Origin: JAFGPS01 sp964628465
Lineage (GTDB): Bacteria > Planctomycetota > Phycisphaerae > Sedimentisphaerales > Anaerobacaceae
Direction of reading: 5' to 3'
DNA length: 64,000 bases
NCBI GenBank assembly: GCA_964628465.1
Contig: CAZVOA010000007.1
Span: 51,814 to 115,813, forward strand
Shown: positions 8,138-16,070 of the stretch, piece after piece
Layout of the letters: the number at the start of each line of letters is the position of its first letter
Numbering within the stretch: position 1 is the first letter of the stretch
Notes under the pieces: model-generated
Database searches by the model: none
Told to the model about the DNA's origin: nothing
What the model saw: the letters and a program-made list of their open reading frames with translations, nothing else
Made by a program: the position numbers and the translations under genes

Positions 8138-9247
8138 ATGAATGATAATCAGGAAGTAAATTCCAACATACCTGTACAAGTGAAAGTAAGCAGGCTCGCA
8201 ATAATCGCGTTAAGTTTAACTTTTTTGGGTCTGATACTTATAGTAGCAAGTTATGTAATAGCGTTGAATATTCCACAACCATTGGATTCAACAATACCTT
8301 TATCTGTTATTGTATTCAATTTAAGTTCTATAATTTTTATGTTTGCAATTATATTTGGATTTATAAGTTATATATTGATTGAAATAAGCGGCGGAAGAAA
8401 AACTGGTAGTAAATTAGCTAAAAATTCGATTTTAATCTCAATATTTTTCGGCATCCTGTCGTTTGGATTATTTCGCATATCAGGATTTAAGGAAATAGCT
8501 TATCGATTGGTTTGCGGTACGAATCTTTCCGGTATAGGTAAAGCAATGCTGATTTACGCTAATGATTATGATGATAAATTCCCTTTCGTAAGCAATCAAA
8601 ACATGTCCTGGGGTACAAGTGTAAAATGGGACGCCTCGACACAACAGGAAGCATATGGCATAAATGATGATAGTACAGGTGGTTCTGCGACAATTTCATC
8701 TTTTCTCTATCTTCTGATTAAATATGTTGAAGTGACTCCAAAATCATTTATCTGTAAGGGCGATAAAAAGATGAGTGAATTTAAGCCGGAAAAATATGGC
8801 GTAAAGAACAGGAACTTAATAGATTTTTGGGATTTTGGGCCTCAGCCGTGGAAACATTGCAGCTTTTCATATCAAATGCCTTTTGGAAACAATCCTTTAA
8901 CGACTTCAAATAACCCCGGTATGGCAGTAGCGGCTGACAGAAATCCATGGATTGCATCACGCGGATGGAAAGTTAAGGATTTTACTGCTTTTAATCCCGA
9001 TGGTGACAAAGAAGATATACAAAAAGGAAACACTCCAACTCATGCCAATGAAGGGCAAAATGTATTATATCTCGATAGTCATGTAAATTTTGAGCCAGTA
9101 TCTTTTTGCGGTGTTAATGATGATAACATTTACACTTCGTGGTACGGTAATGATATTCGCAAGGGTACGCCGCCAAAAATTGGAAGTCGGCCAGCCGATA
9201 AACTGGATTCTTTGCTTGTAAATGATCCGCCTGTAAAAAATCGTTAA
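8138..9247 (+). CDS. Array protein 5: DUF4190-like membrane module + pseudopilin-like outer domain (no zinc ribbon)
   Basis: Fifth and last paralog, RBS TTGGAG. The leader MNDNQEVNSNIPVQVKVSRL differs from array protein 3 at only a few positions. Three predicted membrane helices flank SGGRKTG. The outer domain carries CGTNLSGIGKAMLIYANDYD, WDFGPQPWKHCSFSYQMPFG, DRNPWIASRGWKVKDF, GQNVLYLDSHVNFE and DNIYTSWYGNDIRKG, ending DSLLVNDPPVKNR. No terminator is obvious after the stop, and the next gene begins 100 bases later. As in the other copies the pseudopilin-type DGHV motif reads D-x-H-V, here DSHV. Confidence 0.85.
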   Translation: MNDNQEVNSNIPVQVKVSRLAIIALSLTFLGLILIVASYVIALNIPQPLDSTIPLSVIVFNLSSIIFMFAIIFGFISYILIEISGGRKTGSKLAKNSILISIFFGILSFGLFRISGFKEIAYRLVCGTNLSGIGKAMLIYANDYDDKFPFVSNQNMSWGTSVKWDASTQQEAYGINDDSTGGSATISSFLYLLIKYVEVTPKSFICKGDKKMSEFKPEKYGVKNRNLIDFWDFGPQPWKHCSFSYQMPFGNNPLTTSNNPGMAVAADRNPWIASRGWKVKDFTAFNPDGDKEDIQKGNTPTHANEGQNVLYLDSHVNFEPVSFCGVNDDNIYTSWYGNDIRKGTPPKIGSRPADKLDSLLVNDPPVKNR

Positions 9248-9346
9248 AAAAGTTCAAATTTTGTGCTTTTATGGTAAAATATTGCCTTATATAATATGAA
9301 TACTGTTTAGTGAAGATAATATTTATAGCTAATTCGGGAGAAACAA

Positions 9347-9805
9347 ATGAAGACAATAAATAGTAAAACACGATTTTTTCTGGCAATAATCGCTGTATCT
9401 CTGCTTTTAAATGCTGGTTGCGGCGAGGGAATGAAGTGGAAGCCCGTTTATAACAGCGCGATGTTGGGCGCCCTTGTAGGCGGGATTGTAGGGCATCAAT
9501 ATGATGAAACGGGAGCGGGAGTGGCTATTGGAGCATCGGTTTTTGCTTTGGGTGAAATTCTCGATCAATCTGATAAACAATCGAAAAACTACTCTGAGCC
9601 GCAGCGAACAACTGCAAAAGTATCGATAAGGACTCCTGTGCATGAAAATATTAAGGAAACTTATATTATCGAAATTCACAACGATAACGGCTCGATTACG
9701 CCAGTGGAAATCAGGAAAGAAGGCGACCGCTTTGTTGGTCCGACGGGAGAACATTACGATTCTTTGCCGACAGAAGAGCAATTAAAGCCTTTTTATGGGC
9801 TATAA
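9347..9805 (+). CDS. Glycine-zipper lipoprotein
   Basis: 152-residue predicted lipoprotein. The signal peptide MKTINSKTRFFLAIIAVSLL ends at lipobox LNAGC (Cys about residue 25). A glycine-zipper helix follows (MLGALVGGIVGHQYDETGAG, residues ~39-58), a motif common in outer-membrane-associated small proteins. The C-terminal half is a short beta-rich domain (YIIEIHNDNGSITPVEIRKE...FVGPTGEHYDSLPTEEQL). The start has CGGGAG 10 bases upstream. The family is not recognised beyond the zipper. It may be cotranscribed with the upstream array or have its own promoter; I see no convincing box. Confidence 0.8.
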   Translation: MKTINSKTRFFLAIIAVSLLLNAGCGEGMKWKPVYNSAMLGALVGGIVGHQYDETGAGVAIGASVFALGEILDQSDKQSKNYSEPQRTTAKVSIRTPVHENIKETYIIEIHNDNGSITPVEIRKEGDRFVGPTGEHYDSLPTEEQLKPFYGL

Positions 9806-9846
9806 GTCCTTTTTCAGAATAAATTTATATAAATTTTAAAAAATAC

Positions 9847-9875
9847 TTGTTTTTAACTCGAAATGGTGTTAATAT
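9847..9875 (+). promoter_or_regulatory. Promoter of rplS
   Basis: TTGTTT (9847-9852), a 17-base spacer and TAATAT (9870-9875), about 80 bases before the GTG start of rplS. The leader of about 70 bases could hold autoregulatory structure, but no clear fold is seen. Confidence 0.5.
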
Positions 9876-9953
9876 ACTTTGCTCTAAGTTAAGCGTTTGT
9901 TATTCGCTATAGTTATAAGTACCTTTTGGTTATTGATAAAAGGAGCATAAGCA

Positions 9954-10322
9954 GTGAAAACTGTATTGTTAGATTCCGTTGAAAAGAATTGCCTGAAGAA
10001 AGAAATACCTCATTTTGAGATAGGTGATATTGTTGATGTTCATTGCCGGATTAAAGAAGGCGACAAAGAGCGTATCCAGATATTTTCCGGGACAGTGATA
10101 AGCCGCAAGGGCAGGGGAATTAATGAGAACTTTACGGTACGACGTATTGTCAATAACGAAGGTATCGAGCGAATTTTCCCGGTTAATTCACCGAATGTAG
10201 TGGATATAAAAGCTGTTCGCAGTGGAAAAACCAGACGAGCCAAGCTTTATTATCTCCGTGAGAGAACCGGTAAAGCCGTTAAACTTGCTCAGCGTCATAG
10301 CGAACATACTACAGCAAAGTAA
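9954..10322 (+). CDS. rplS: 50S ribosomal protein L19
   Basis: Ribosomal protein L19 at the 30S-50S interface. The 122 residues include the family core FEIGDIVDVHCRIKEGDKER, IQIFSGTVISRKGRG, NFTVRRI, GIERIFPVNSP and RRAKLYYLRERTGKAVKL. It starts with GTG, preceded by AAAGGAG at 9939-9945. In many bacteria rplS follows rpsP-rimM-trmD; here it has its own promoter and is followed by yraN and lepB. RplS-YraN adjacency is seen in other bacteria too. Confidence 0.97.
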   Translation: MKTVLLDSVEKNCLKKEIPHFEIGDIVDVHCRIKEGDKERIQIFSGTVISRKGRGINENFTVRRIVNNEGIERIFPVNSPNVVDIKAVRSGKTRRAKLYYLRERTGKAVKLAQRHSEHTTAK

Positions 10323-10346
10323 TTTATTAGTACAGTGTGAAGCGTT

Positions 10347-10386
10347 CTGTGTTCTCAGTAAATCCTTTTTGGAACTCAGAACACAG
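10347..10386. repeat. 13-base imperfect inverted repeat between rplS and yraN
   Basis: CTGTGTTCTCAGT (10347-10359) pairs with ACTCAGAACACAG (10374-10386), one mismatch. There is no T-run, so it is a poor terminator. The ACTCAGAAC core recurs at 37445-37503 and near 63774, so it looks like a dispersed repeat. Confidence 0.55.
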
Positions 10387-10421
10387 TATTTGGCACTTGT
10401 AAGAAATTTAAATCGATAATT

Positions 10422-10823
10422 TTGGAATTTGATTTTCTAATAAATCGGCGCAGGCTTTTATCTGATCAAAAACTCCTTGGCAGGTGGGGGGAGAAATATT
10501 CCGAAAAATTCCTCAACAAAAAGGGTTTTAAAACCCTGACCCGAAATTTTTCATGCAAAACAGGTGAATTAGATCTTGTTATGGTCGATTCTGATGGCGG
10601 TATTATTTTTGTCGAGGTCAGGACAAAAACTCATGAAGACTTTTCCAGCGTTGAATCCTCAATCACATCCGCGAAAATGACAAGACTTAAAAGGGCCGCA
10701 AAGTACTTTATTTCCACGAATAATATTGAAAATCGCCCATTTCGATTTGATATCATTGCGATAGTTCTCGGTCAAAAAGGCAAGCCGCAATTAAGGCATT
10801 ACGAAAACGCCTTCGTCCTATAA
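10422..10823 (+). CDS. YraN/UPF0102 family nuclease-like protein
   Basis: Small protein of the UPF0102/YraN family, a predicted restriction-endonuclease-like fold. The motifs are LGRWGEKYSEKFLNKKGF (residues ~19-36), NFSCKTGELDLVMVD with the conserved Glu-x-Asp, and FVEVRTKTHEDF. The PD-(D/E)XK pattern is therefore complete (E...D...EVR). The C-terminal RFDIIAIV matches the family. The reading frame is open back to an upstream stop and contains no ATG; the TTG at 10422 is the best candidate but lacks a good RBS, so the start is uncertain. It may be translated by read-through from rplS, 100 bases upstream. Confidence 0.85.
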   Translation: MEFDFLINRRRLLSDQKLLGRWGEKYSEKFLNKKGFKTLTRNFSCKTGELDLVMVDSDGGIIFVEVRTKTHEDFSSVESSITSAKMTRLKRAAKYFISTNNIENRPFRFDIIAIVLGQKGKPQLRHYENAFVL

Positions 10824-10841
10824 TAAAATCAAAAAAATCTT

Positions 10842-10870
10842 TTGTAAAACAAGGAAATTTTTGATATAAT
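10842..10870 (+). promoter_or_regulatory. Promoter of lepB
   Basis: TTGTAA (10842-10847), a 17-base spacer and a perfect TATAAT (10865-10870), 70 bases before the lepB ATG. Confidence 0.6.
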
Positions 10871-10939
10871 TTAAGTTCACAAACGTATATAGCATATAAG
10901 AACTATGTTTAATATTGTTAGAATTAAGCGGAAACAAAT

Positions 10940-11662
10940 ATGAAGAAATTTAATATTAAAGATTTTATAAAGAAGCAATGGAAAGAGTGGCGGCTTTTTA
11001 TTTTTCTCGTTATTTTTGTGGTTATTCCCTTTAAATCATCTCTGGCCGACTGGAACTGGGTACCGACAGGCTCGATGAATCCGACAATTCTCGAGGGCGA
11101 TTTAATCTTTGTTAATAAACTTGCCTATGACCTGAGAATCCCGTTAACTTTTTATCGAATTGCCAAATGGTCAGACCCGAAGCGTGGAGATATTGTCGTA
11201 TGTTTTTCACCCGATGATCCTAATGATCCTGATGATAAAGAAGTGAGATTGGTTAAACGAATTATTGCCGTGCCTGGTGATACGGTATCGATGACAAATA
11301 ACATACTTTATATTAATGGACAACGTCAGGGATATACACAAATAGATGAAAAATACACGCATTATTTGTCGAGAAAAGTTAAACAAACAAGTGCTATGGC
11401 AATGGAGAATTTGGATGGTCATTCACATGCGATGATGAGTATCCCGCAATATAATGCGGCCAGAACCTTCCCTGAAATTACAGTACCTGATAATAGTTAT
11501 TTTGTTATGGGCGACAATCGGGATAACAGCAAGGATTCGAGAGTGTTCGGATTTGTGGATAGGGGAAAAATTATCGGTCAGGCAAAGGGAGTTATAACCT
11601 CATTCAATATCAAAGATAAATTTCAGCCAAGGTTCGGAAGATTCTTTGAATCAATACAATAA
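10940..11662 (+). CDS. lepB: Signal peptidase I
   Basis: Membrane serine protease that cleaves signal peptides of exported proteins. One N-terminal membrane helix (about residues 17-35) leads into box B, VPTGSMNPTI, with nucleophile S45. The general base is K106 in VRLVKRIIAVPGD, and box E reads FVMGDNRDNSKDSR. Between boxes C/D and E there is an insertion (residues ~128-170, SRKVKQTSAMAMENLDGHSH) seen in several Gram-negative-type enzymes. Length 240 is typical of compact forms. It fits with ffh, secA, secDF and yajC elsewhere in the window. Confidence 0.96.
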   Translation: MKKFNIKDFIKKQWKEWRLFIFLVIFVVIPFKSSLADWNWVPTGSMNPTILEGDLIFVNKLAYDLRIPLTFYRIAKWSDPKRGDIVVCFSPDDPNDPDDKEVRLVKRIIAVPGDTVSMTNNILYINGQRQGYTQIDEKYTHYLSRKVKQTSAMAMENLDGHSHAMMSIPQYNAARTFPEITVPDNSYFVMGDNRDNSKDSRVFGFVDRGKIIGQAKGVITSFNIKDKFQPRFGRFFESIQ

Positions 11663-11816
11663 AGAGAATATTTTTTCTGATGCATCACACCCTGCATATA
11701 TTTTAGCTGTATTCTTGGTAGCCGCTTCGGCATTTAATATTTAAAACAGCTGCAAATCCTTACAAAACGAATGCAGTTAAGTCTAAAGTCTCTGGTCTAT
11801 TGTCTTTAGTCTGTTA

Positions 11817-13151
11817 TTATTTCTTTTTTGCTTTTTTGTCAGGTTTCGGCGGTTTTTCTTTTTTAACTTTCGGCGCCTTTTCCTTTTTGACTTTCGGCGC
11901 TTTTTCTTTCTTAACTTTTGCTACCTTTTCTTTTTTGACTTTCGGTGTTCTTTCGCCTGTAAGCAAGAAAGCCGCTGCTGCTGCGGCAACCGTTATCGCT
12001 GCCAGGCCGCCCATTATAAACCAGATGAAATCCTCTATCATTGTCAAAATCGAAGGTAAAATATCTCTGGTTCCCGCCAAAGTCACAATAGCCGCAAAAA
12101 GCACTGAGATGAGAGGTATGAAAAGAAGCATACCGAGAATATTGCTTTGCGAATCAGGTGGAAGTTCTACCGCTCCGACTCCGAAAGCCATTGCCGGTGC
12201 GGCTTCGAGTTGAGGCGAAAGAGCTTCATCTCCGATACCGGCTGGCGTTTCCTGTTCCGCGCCTGTACCTGCGTCAACGTCCTGCTCCTTCGGTTCTGAA
12301 AGTCCAGGTTCTTTATTCTCGTCTGTATATATTTCATCGAGAATTCCGCCTAATGAAGTATCATCCGCCTGCAGTGATAAATCGAGCAGTCCAGAGCCGC
12401 TTCCGAAACTATCGAGACTTACATCTTCTTCGATTTCTTCAAGCCCGGTTGAGCCGCCTTTTGTGCCTTCTAAAACAACAGTATCGGCCATAGTATCTTC
12501 GGTAAGGTCGTATTCTTTATTATCAGACAGGCCGAGAACGCTTGTTCCCTGTCCTACCACTGCTGTGTCGCCGTCAGTTAAATCATTACTATCGACAGGC
12601 GCTCCGGTTTCCTGATCGAGCAAAATACTGCTTAAGCTGTCATCTGCCGGAGCTTTTTTATCCTCGGAATCTTCTTCAGGAATTTCAGTAATTGCTGTTT
12701 CTGAATTAAAATCAATAAAATCTTCTTCAGGTTTTTCTTTTGCTTCCGGTTCAGGTTCCAGCGTAAGAGGTTCTTCATCTGAAACTTCTTCAGTTGTTTC
12801 TTCAGCAGACAACTCAGGAATTTCCATTTCTTCTTCGATAGCTTGCGGCTCAGATTCTTCGGCAGTGAATTCAGGTATATCTATTTCGTCTATAACTTCT
12901 GATTCGGATTCTTCCGGCGCAAGTTCAAGAATTTCCGTCTCATCATGAATATCGAGAGGTTCTTTGATTTCAGAAGGTCCGGAAACATCATTGTCTGGAA
13001 TCAAAGCTTCGATTTCTTCGGCTTTGAACAGAATATTCGGGCCGTCGCGAAACTCACGTAATTGACCGTCTTTGACTAATTTTTTGACTTCGTCTTTAGA
13101 TTTACTGAGTTTTTCAGCCGCTTCTTCTAATGAATAAAACATACCTGACAT
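11817..13151 (-). CDS. Excisionase/MerR-like HTH + acidic region + transmembrane + lysine-rich tail protein
   Basis: A four-part protein of about 444 residues. Residues 4-50 (MFYSLEEAAEKLSKSKDEVK...GPNILFKAEEIEAL) form an excisionase-type winged HTH. Residues ~55-300 are very acidic and repetitive (EPLDIHDETEILELAPEESE; similar Glu/Ser-rich blocks). Two hydrophobic segments follow (ILGMLLFIPLISVLFAAIV and DFIWFIMGGLAAITVAAAA). The tail is a tandem lysine repeat, KEKAPKVKKEK x3, ending KPDKKAKKK. The start at 13151 is preceded by AAAGGTG; an upstream in-frame start at 13208 looks less likely. The layout suggests a membrane-tethered nucleic-acid- or protein-binding factor. The function is unknown. 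Confidence 0.85.
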   Translation of the reverse strand: MSGMFYSLEEAAEKLSKSKDEVKKLVKDGQLREFRDGPNILFKAEEIEALIPDNDVSGPSEIKEPLDIHDETEILELAPEESESEVIDEIDIPEFTAEESEPQAIEEEMEIPELSAEETTEEVSDEEPLTLEPEPEAKEKPEEDFIDFNSETAITEIPEEDSEDKKAPADDSLSSILLDQETGAPVDSNDLTDGDTAVVGQGTSVLGLSDNKEYDLTEDTMADTVVLEGTKGGSTGLEEIEEDVSLDSFGSGSGLLDLSLQADDTSLGGILDEIYTDENKEPGLSEPKEQDVDAGTGAEQETPAGIGDEALSPQLEAAPAMAFGVGAVELPPDSQSNILGMLLFIPLISVLFAAIVTLAGTRDILPSILTMIEDFIWFIMGGLAAITVAAAAAAFLLTGERTPKVKKEKVAKVKKEKAPKVKKEKAPKVKKEKPPKPDKKAKKK

Positions 13152-13386
13152 AATCACCTTTTCTCCAAAGAATCCAGAACCAATAAATGAATGGTTCATA
13201 AGCTTCAATAAATGCAGTTTACGAAGGATATTGTATCTTAATTAGCATTAAAATGCAACCTTTTTTTATGAAATAACACTATTTCAAGCCGATTAGGCTG
13301 TTTTGTAATTTAATAAAATTCACCTTGCATGAATTTTGACGGAATGGTACAGTATTTTTTCTGATGTATTTATCAAGGATTTATTT

Positions 13387-14793
13387 ATGGAAAAACAGGA
13401 AAATAAAGTTTTTAGAGATGAACAGGATTCTTTGGGTAAAGTAAAAGTACCCCAGAATGCTTATTACGGCGCCGCGACAGCGAGGTCATTACAGAACTTC
13501 GATATAGGTACTGAGAAAATACCCGAAGAAGTGATTATTGCGTTTGCGATACTGAAAAAGGCCTCTTCGCTGGTCAATGAAGAATTGGGTCTTCTTTCCA
13601 AAGAAAAAGCTCACCTGATAGTTCAGGCATCTGAGGAAATTATCGAAGGAAAACTCAATGATCAGTTTCCGTTAAGTGTCTGGCAAACAGGCAGCGGCAC
13701 GCAATCCAATATGAACCTTAACGAAGTTATCGCAAATAGAGCGATAGAATTGGCAGGTGGGCAAATTGGCAGCAAAACCCCGGTTCATCCGAATGATGAT
13801 GTAAATAAATCTCAGTCGTCAAACGATACATTCCCAACAGCTATGCACATCGCCGCCGCAAAAGCCATCAAAGAAAACCTGCTTCCAGAAGTTAATGTAC
13901 TTGCGAAAATATTCCGTAATAAATCCGAAGAGTTCGCAAATATAATCAAAATTGGTCGAACGCATTTAATGGACGCTGTACCGCTTACACTCGGCCAGGA
14001 ATTTTCTGGATACGCCGAACAACTCGAACGAGGCTACAAACGAATCGAACAATGTCTTACTCGATTATATGAATTGGCTATCGGCGGAACCGCGGTCGGT
14101 ACAGGACTTAATACACATCCTGAATTTGCTGAACGTGCCGCGAAAAAAATAGCGGAACTTACCGGCTTGCCTTTTGTATCCGCTGTCAACAAGTTCGAGG
14201 CTCTCGCCGCTCATGATACTATTGTCGAGACAAGCGGAGCGATGAAAACCCTTGCTGTGTCACTGAATAAAATCGCGAATGATATACGATGGTTAGCTTC
14301 CGGCCCTCGCTGCGGCATAGGCGAAATTATATTGCCTGCCAACGAGCCGGGAAGTTCGATTATGCCGGGAAAGGTAAATCCAACGCAATGCGAAGCCGTG
14401 ACAATGATAGCCGCACAGGTGATGGGAAACGATACGACAATCACAATCGCCGGAGCATCGGGCAATTTCGAGCTTAATGTTTACAAGCCTGTACTTATTT
14501 ATAACCTGCTGCAATCTGTACGATTATTAAGCGATGTCTGCCGCAGTTTTGGCCAGAGGTGCGTTGTCGGGATAAAGGCAAACGAGCAGGTTATATCAAA
14601 GCATGTGCAAAATTCTTTAATGCTTGTCACCGCGTTGAATAAGCACATCGGTTATGATAAAGCCGCCATGATTGCAAAGGAAGCACACGCAAAAGGCACA
14701 ACTTTGAAAGAAGCCGCCGTGTCACTCAATATCTTATCTGCCGAAGATTTTGACAAGTTCGTTGTACCGGCCAAAATGATTGCTCCTCAGTAA
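13387..14793 (+). CDS. fumC: Fumarate hydratase class II
   Basis: Interconverts fumarate and malate in the citric acid cycle; iron-independent homotetramer. About 468 residues from the ATG at 13387, with AAGGA upstream. The superfamily signature GSSIMPGKVNPTQCEA includes the catalytic serine loop. Other FumC landmarks are VWQTGSGTQSNMNLNEVIANR, HPNDDVNKSQSSNDTFPTAM and GRTHLMDAVPLTLGQEF. GSGTQSNMN and TGLNTHPEF favour fumarase over aspartase or argininosuccinate lyase. It is a monocistronic-looking gene with no other citric acid cycle gene nearby. Confidence 0.95.
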   Translation: MEKQENKVFRDEQDSLGKVKVPQNAYYGAATARSLQNFDIGTEKIPEEVIIAFAILKKASSLVNEELGLLSKEKAHLIVQASEEIIEGKLNDQFPLSVWQTGSGTQSNMNLNEVIANRAIELAGGQIGSKTPVHPNDDVNKSQSSNDTFPTAMHIAAAKAIKENLLPEVNVLAKIFRNKSEEFANIIKIGRTHLMDAVPLTLGQEFSGYAEQLERGYKRIEQCLTRLYELAIGGTAVGTGLNTHPEFAERAAKKIAELTGLPFVSAVNKFEALAAHDTIVETSGAMKTLAVSLNKIANDIRWLASGPRCGIGEIILPANEPGSSIMPGKVNPTQCEAVTMIAAQVMGNDTTITIAGASGNFELNVYKPVLIYNLLQSVRLLSDVCRSFGQRCVVGIKANEQVISKHVQNSLMLVTALNKHIGYDKAAMIAKEAHAKGTTLKEAAVSLNILSAEDFDKFVVPAKMIAPQ

Positions 14794-14827
14794 AATACAG
14801 AATAAAACTGCTTAATAAACGATTAGT

Positions 14828-14929
14828 GTCATTCTGAGTGAAACGAAGAATCTGGGCTGCGAATGTTAAATATGTTTCGTTTATAACTTCTTATTCGATA
14901 GCCAGATGCTTCACTGCGTTCAGCATGAC
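14828..14929. repeat. Dispersed inverted-repeat element, GTCATTCTGAG type
   Basis: Starts GTCATTCTGAGTGAAACGAA and ends CACTGCGTTCAGCATGAC, with inner AATCTGG/CCAGAT also complementary. The 102-base imperfect palindrome lies between the convergent fumC and esterase genes. I recall this motif as a common intergenic palindrome in other bacteria. It is noncoding. Confidence 0.7.
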
Positions 14930-14953
14930 AAGGTAGAAATCGGTTAGTTTGGA

Positions 14954-15847
14954 TCAATTTGCGGCAGGTTTTACGTATGGTTCTTTGGGTTCTGTTGCTT
15001 TGTAGCCCAGTACAGAAAGTGCTTTTTCAGCGTAGCGTCTTCCGAATTCCCTGTTGCCTTGTGAATTAAAATGCAGATGGTCAGGATTGCACGGCACACC
15101 AGCGGAAGAAATTACATAGGAATTCGGCAGCGTCTCTGGTAATTTCTTAAGAATTTCGTTGAATGCGGCTTTTTCACCCTGTTGGTCGGCATTTACAACT
15201 TCGCCCGCAAATACTGATACATCTTCCGGCTTGAGATTCAGGTCCGTCATGAAATCGCCGTAAATCTTTTTTACTTTTTTGGGCCAGTTCGGGTCCTCAA
15301 AATTTGACTCGCCCTGATGAATAAGTATTCCTTTTATAACGCCGTCTTTTTGAGCAATTTTGGCCTGGTCCACAAGGAACTGGTACGGACTTGGCTGGTA
15401 TATTGCGGCGGCTGGAACTTTCCATGCGCCATCAGGAGGAAGGTTATCGAGGTAGGTTTTCCATGTGTCCTTATCCCACAATTCCATCTTTGTACCGGAA
15501 ACCGAACATTTCACAATTCCAATTTTGATATTTTTCGGCAGGTTTGCGACCATTGTTCTGCCGAAATAATCAACAAGATTAAAACCCCGGCCGCGTGCGG
15601 TAATTGGAGCGTCCGCTTTATACCATTTACCCTTTGTCCAACCTTTGCTGGCGTTATCAAAATCCGCCAGAACCTGAAAGCGTTCATCAACAGGCTGGCG
15701 GTCAATATCTGACATTTGTGAGCCGCTTTCCATGTTGGATTGCCCAAAACACAAATATATATAGAAATTCGGGTCGGCATCAGCAAAAACAGTGGAGTTT
15801 ATTAAGGTTAAGACAAAAAGTGAAAATATCGCTGATTTTGTTTTCAT
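14954..15847 (-). CDS. Secreted carbohydrate acetylesterase, SASA/CE6-like
   Basis: Probable secreted SGNH-type esterase of the sialate O-acetylesterase/CE6 acetylxylan esterase group, removing acetyl groups from polysaccharides. The signal peptide MKTKSAIFSLFVLTLINSTVFADA has an AxA-type cleavage site. Block I is FGQSNMESG with the nucleophile Ser; GIVKCSVSGT and HQGESN are conserved blocks; the catalytic Asp/His pair is in NPDHLHFNSQGNREFGRRYA near the end. RBS AAAGGAA precedes the ATG. No glycoside hydrolase or sugar transporter is adjacent, so substrate is inferred from the family only. uxaC, elsewhere in the window, also suggests use of plant or algal uronic-acid polysaccharides. Confidence 0.88.
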   Translation of the reverse strand: MKTKSAIFSLFVLTLINSTVFADADPNFYIYLCFGQSNMESGSQMSDIDRQPVDERFQVLADFDNASKGWTKGKWYKADAPITARGRGFNLVDYFGRTMVANLPKNIKIGIVKCSVSGTKMELWDKDTWKTYLDNLPPDGAWKVPAAAIYQPSPYQFLVDQAKIAQKDGVIKGILIHQGESNFEDPNWPKKVKKIYGDFMTDLNLKPEDVSVFAGEVVNADQQGEKAAFNEILKKLPETLPNSYVISSAGVPCNPDHLHFNSQGNREFGRRYAEKALSVLGYKATEPKEPYVKPAAN

Positions 15848-15973
15848 AACGATTTCCTTTAATAATAAAGTGATAAGAACTTAGGAATTTATTTCAGGAC
15901 TCACCAAGTATATAGCAATATTACTCAATCGTGTTTCTGATGTCAATAATATGCAAAAATAACCTCAAAAACC

Positions 15974-16002
15974 TTGACAATCAAGCCTCATAAAGCTATT
16001 CT
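15974..16002 (+). promoter_or_regulatory. Promoter of trpS-scpA
   Basis: TTGACA (15974-15979), a 17-base spacer and TATTCT (15997-16002), with about 60 bases of leader before trpS. No T-box-like leader is visible. Confidence 0.6.
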
Positions 16003-16070
16003 AATTTGTTTATGTCGTTTAATTTGTTTGGTTAATTAACCAGTTTTTTTATTTTAATCCGGAGGTCATT

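Noticed and set aside
9114..9386. Minus-strand 90-codon frame
   Set aside because: Overlaps the end of array gene 5 and the start of the glycine-zipper gene; no RBS and no family.
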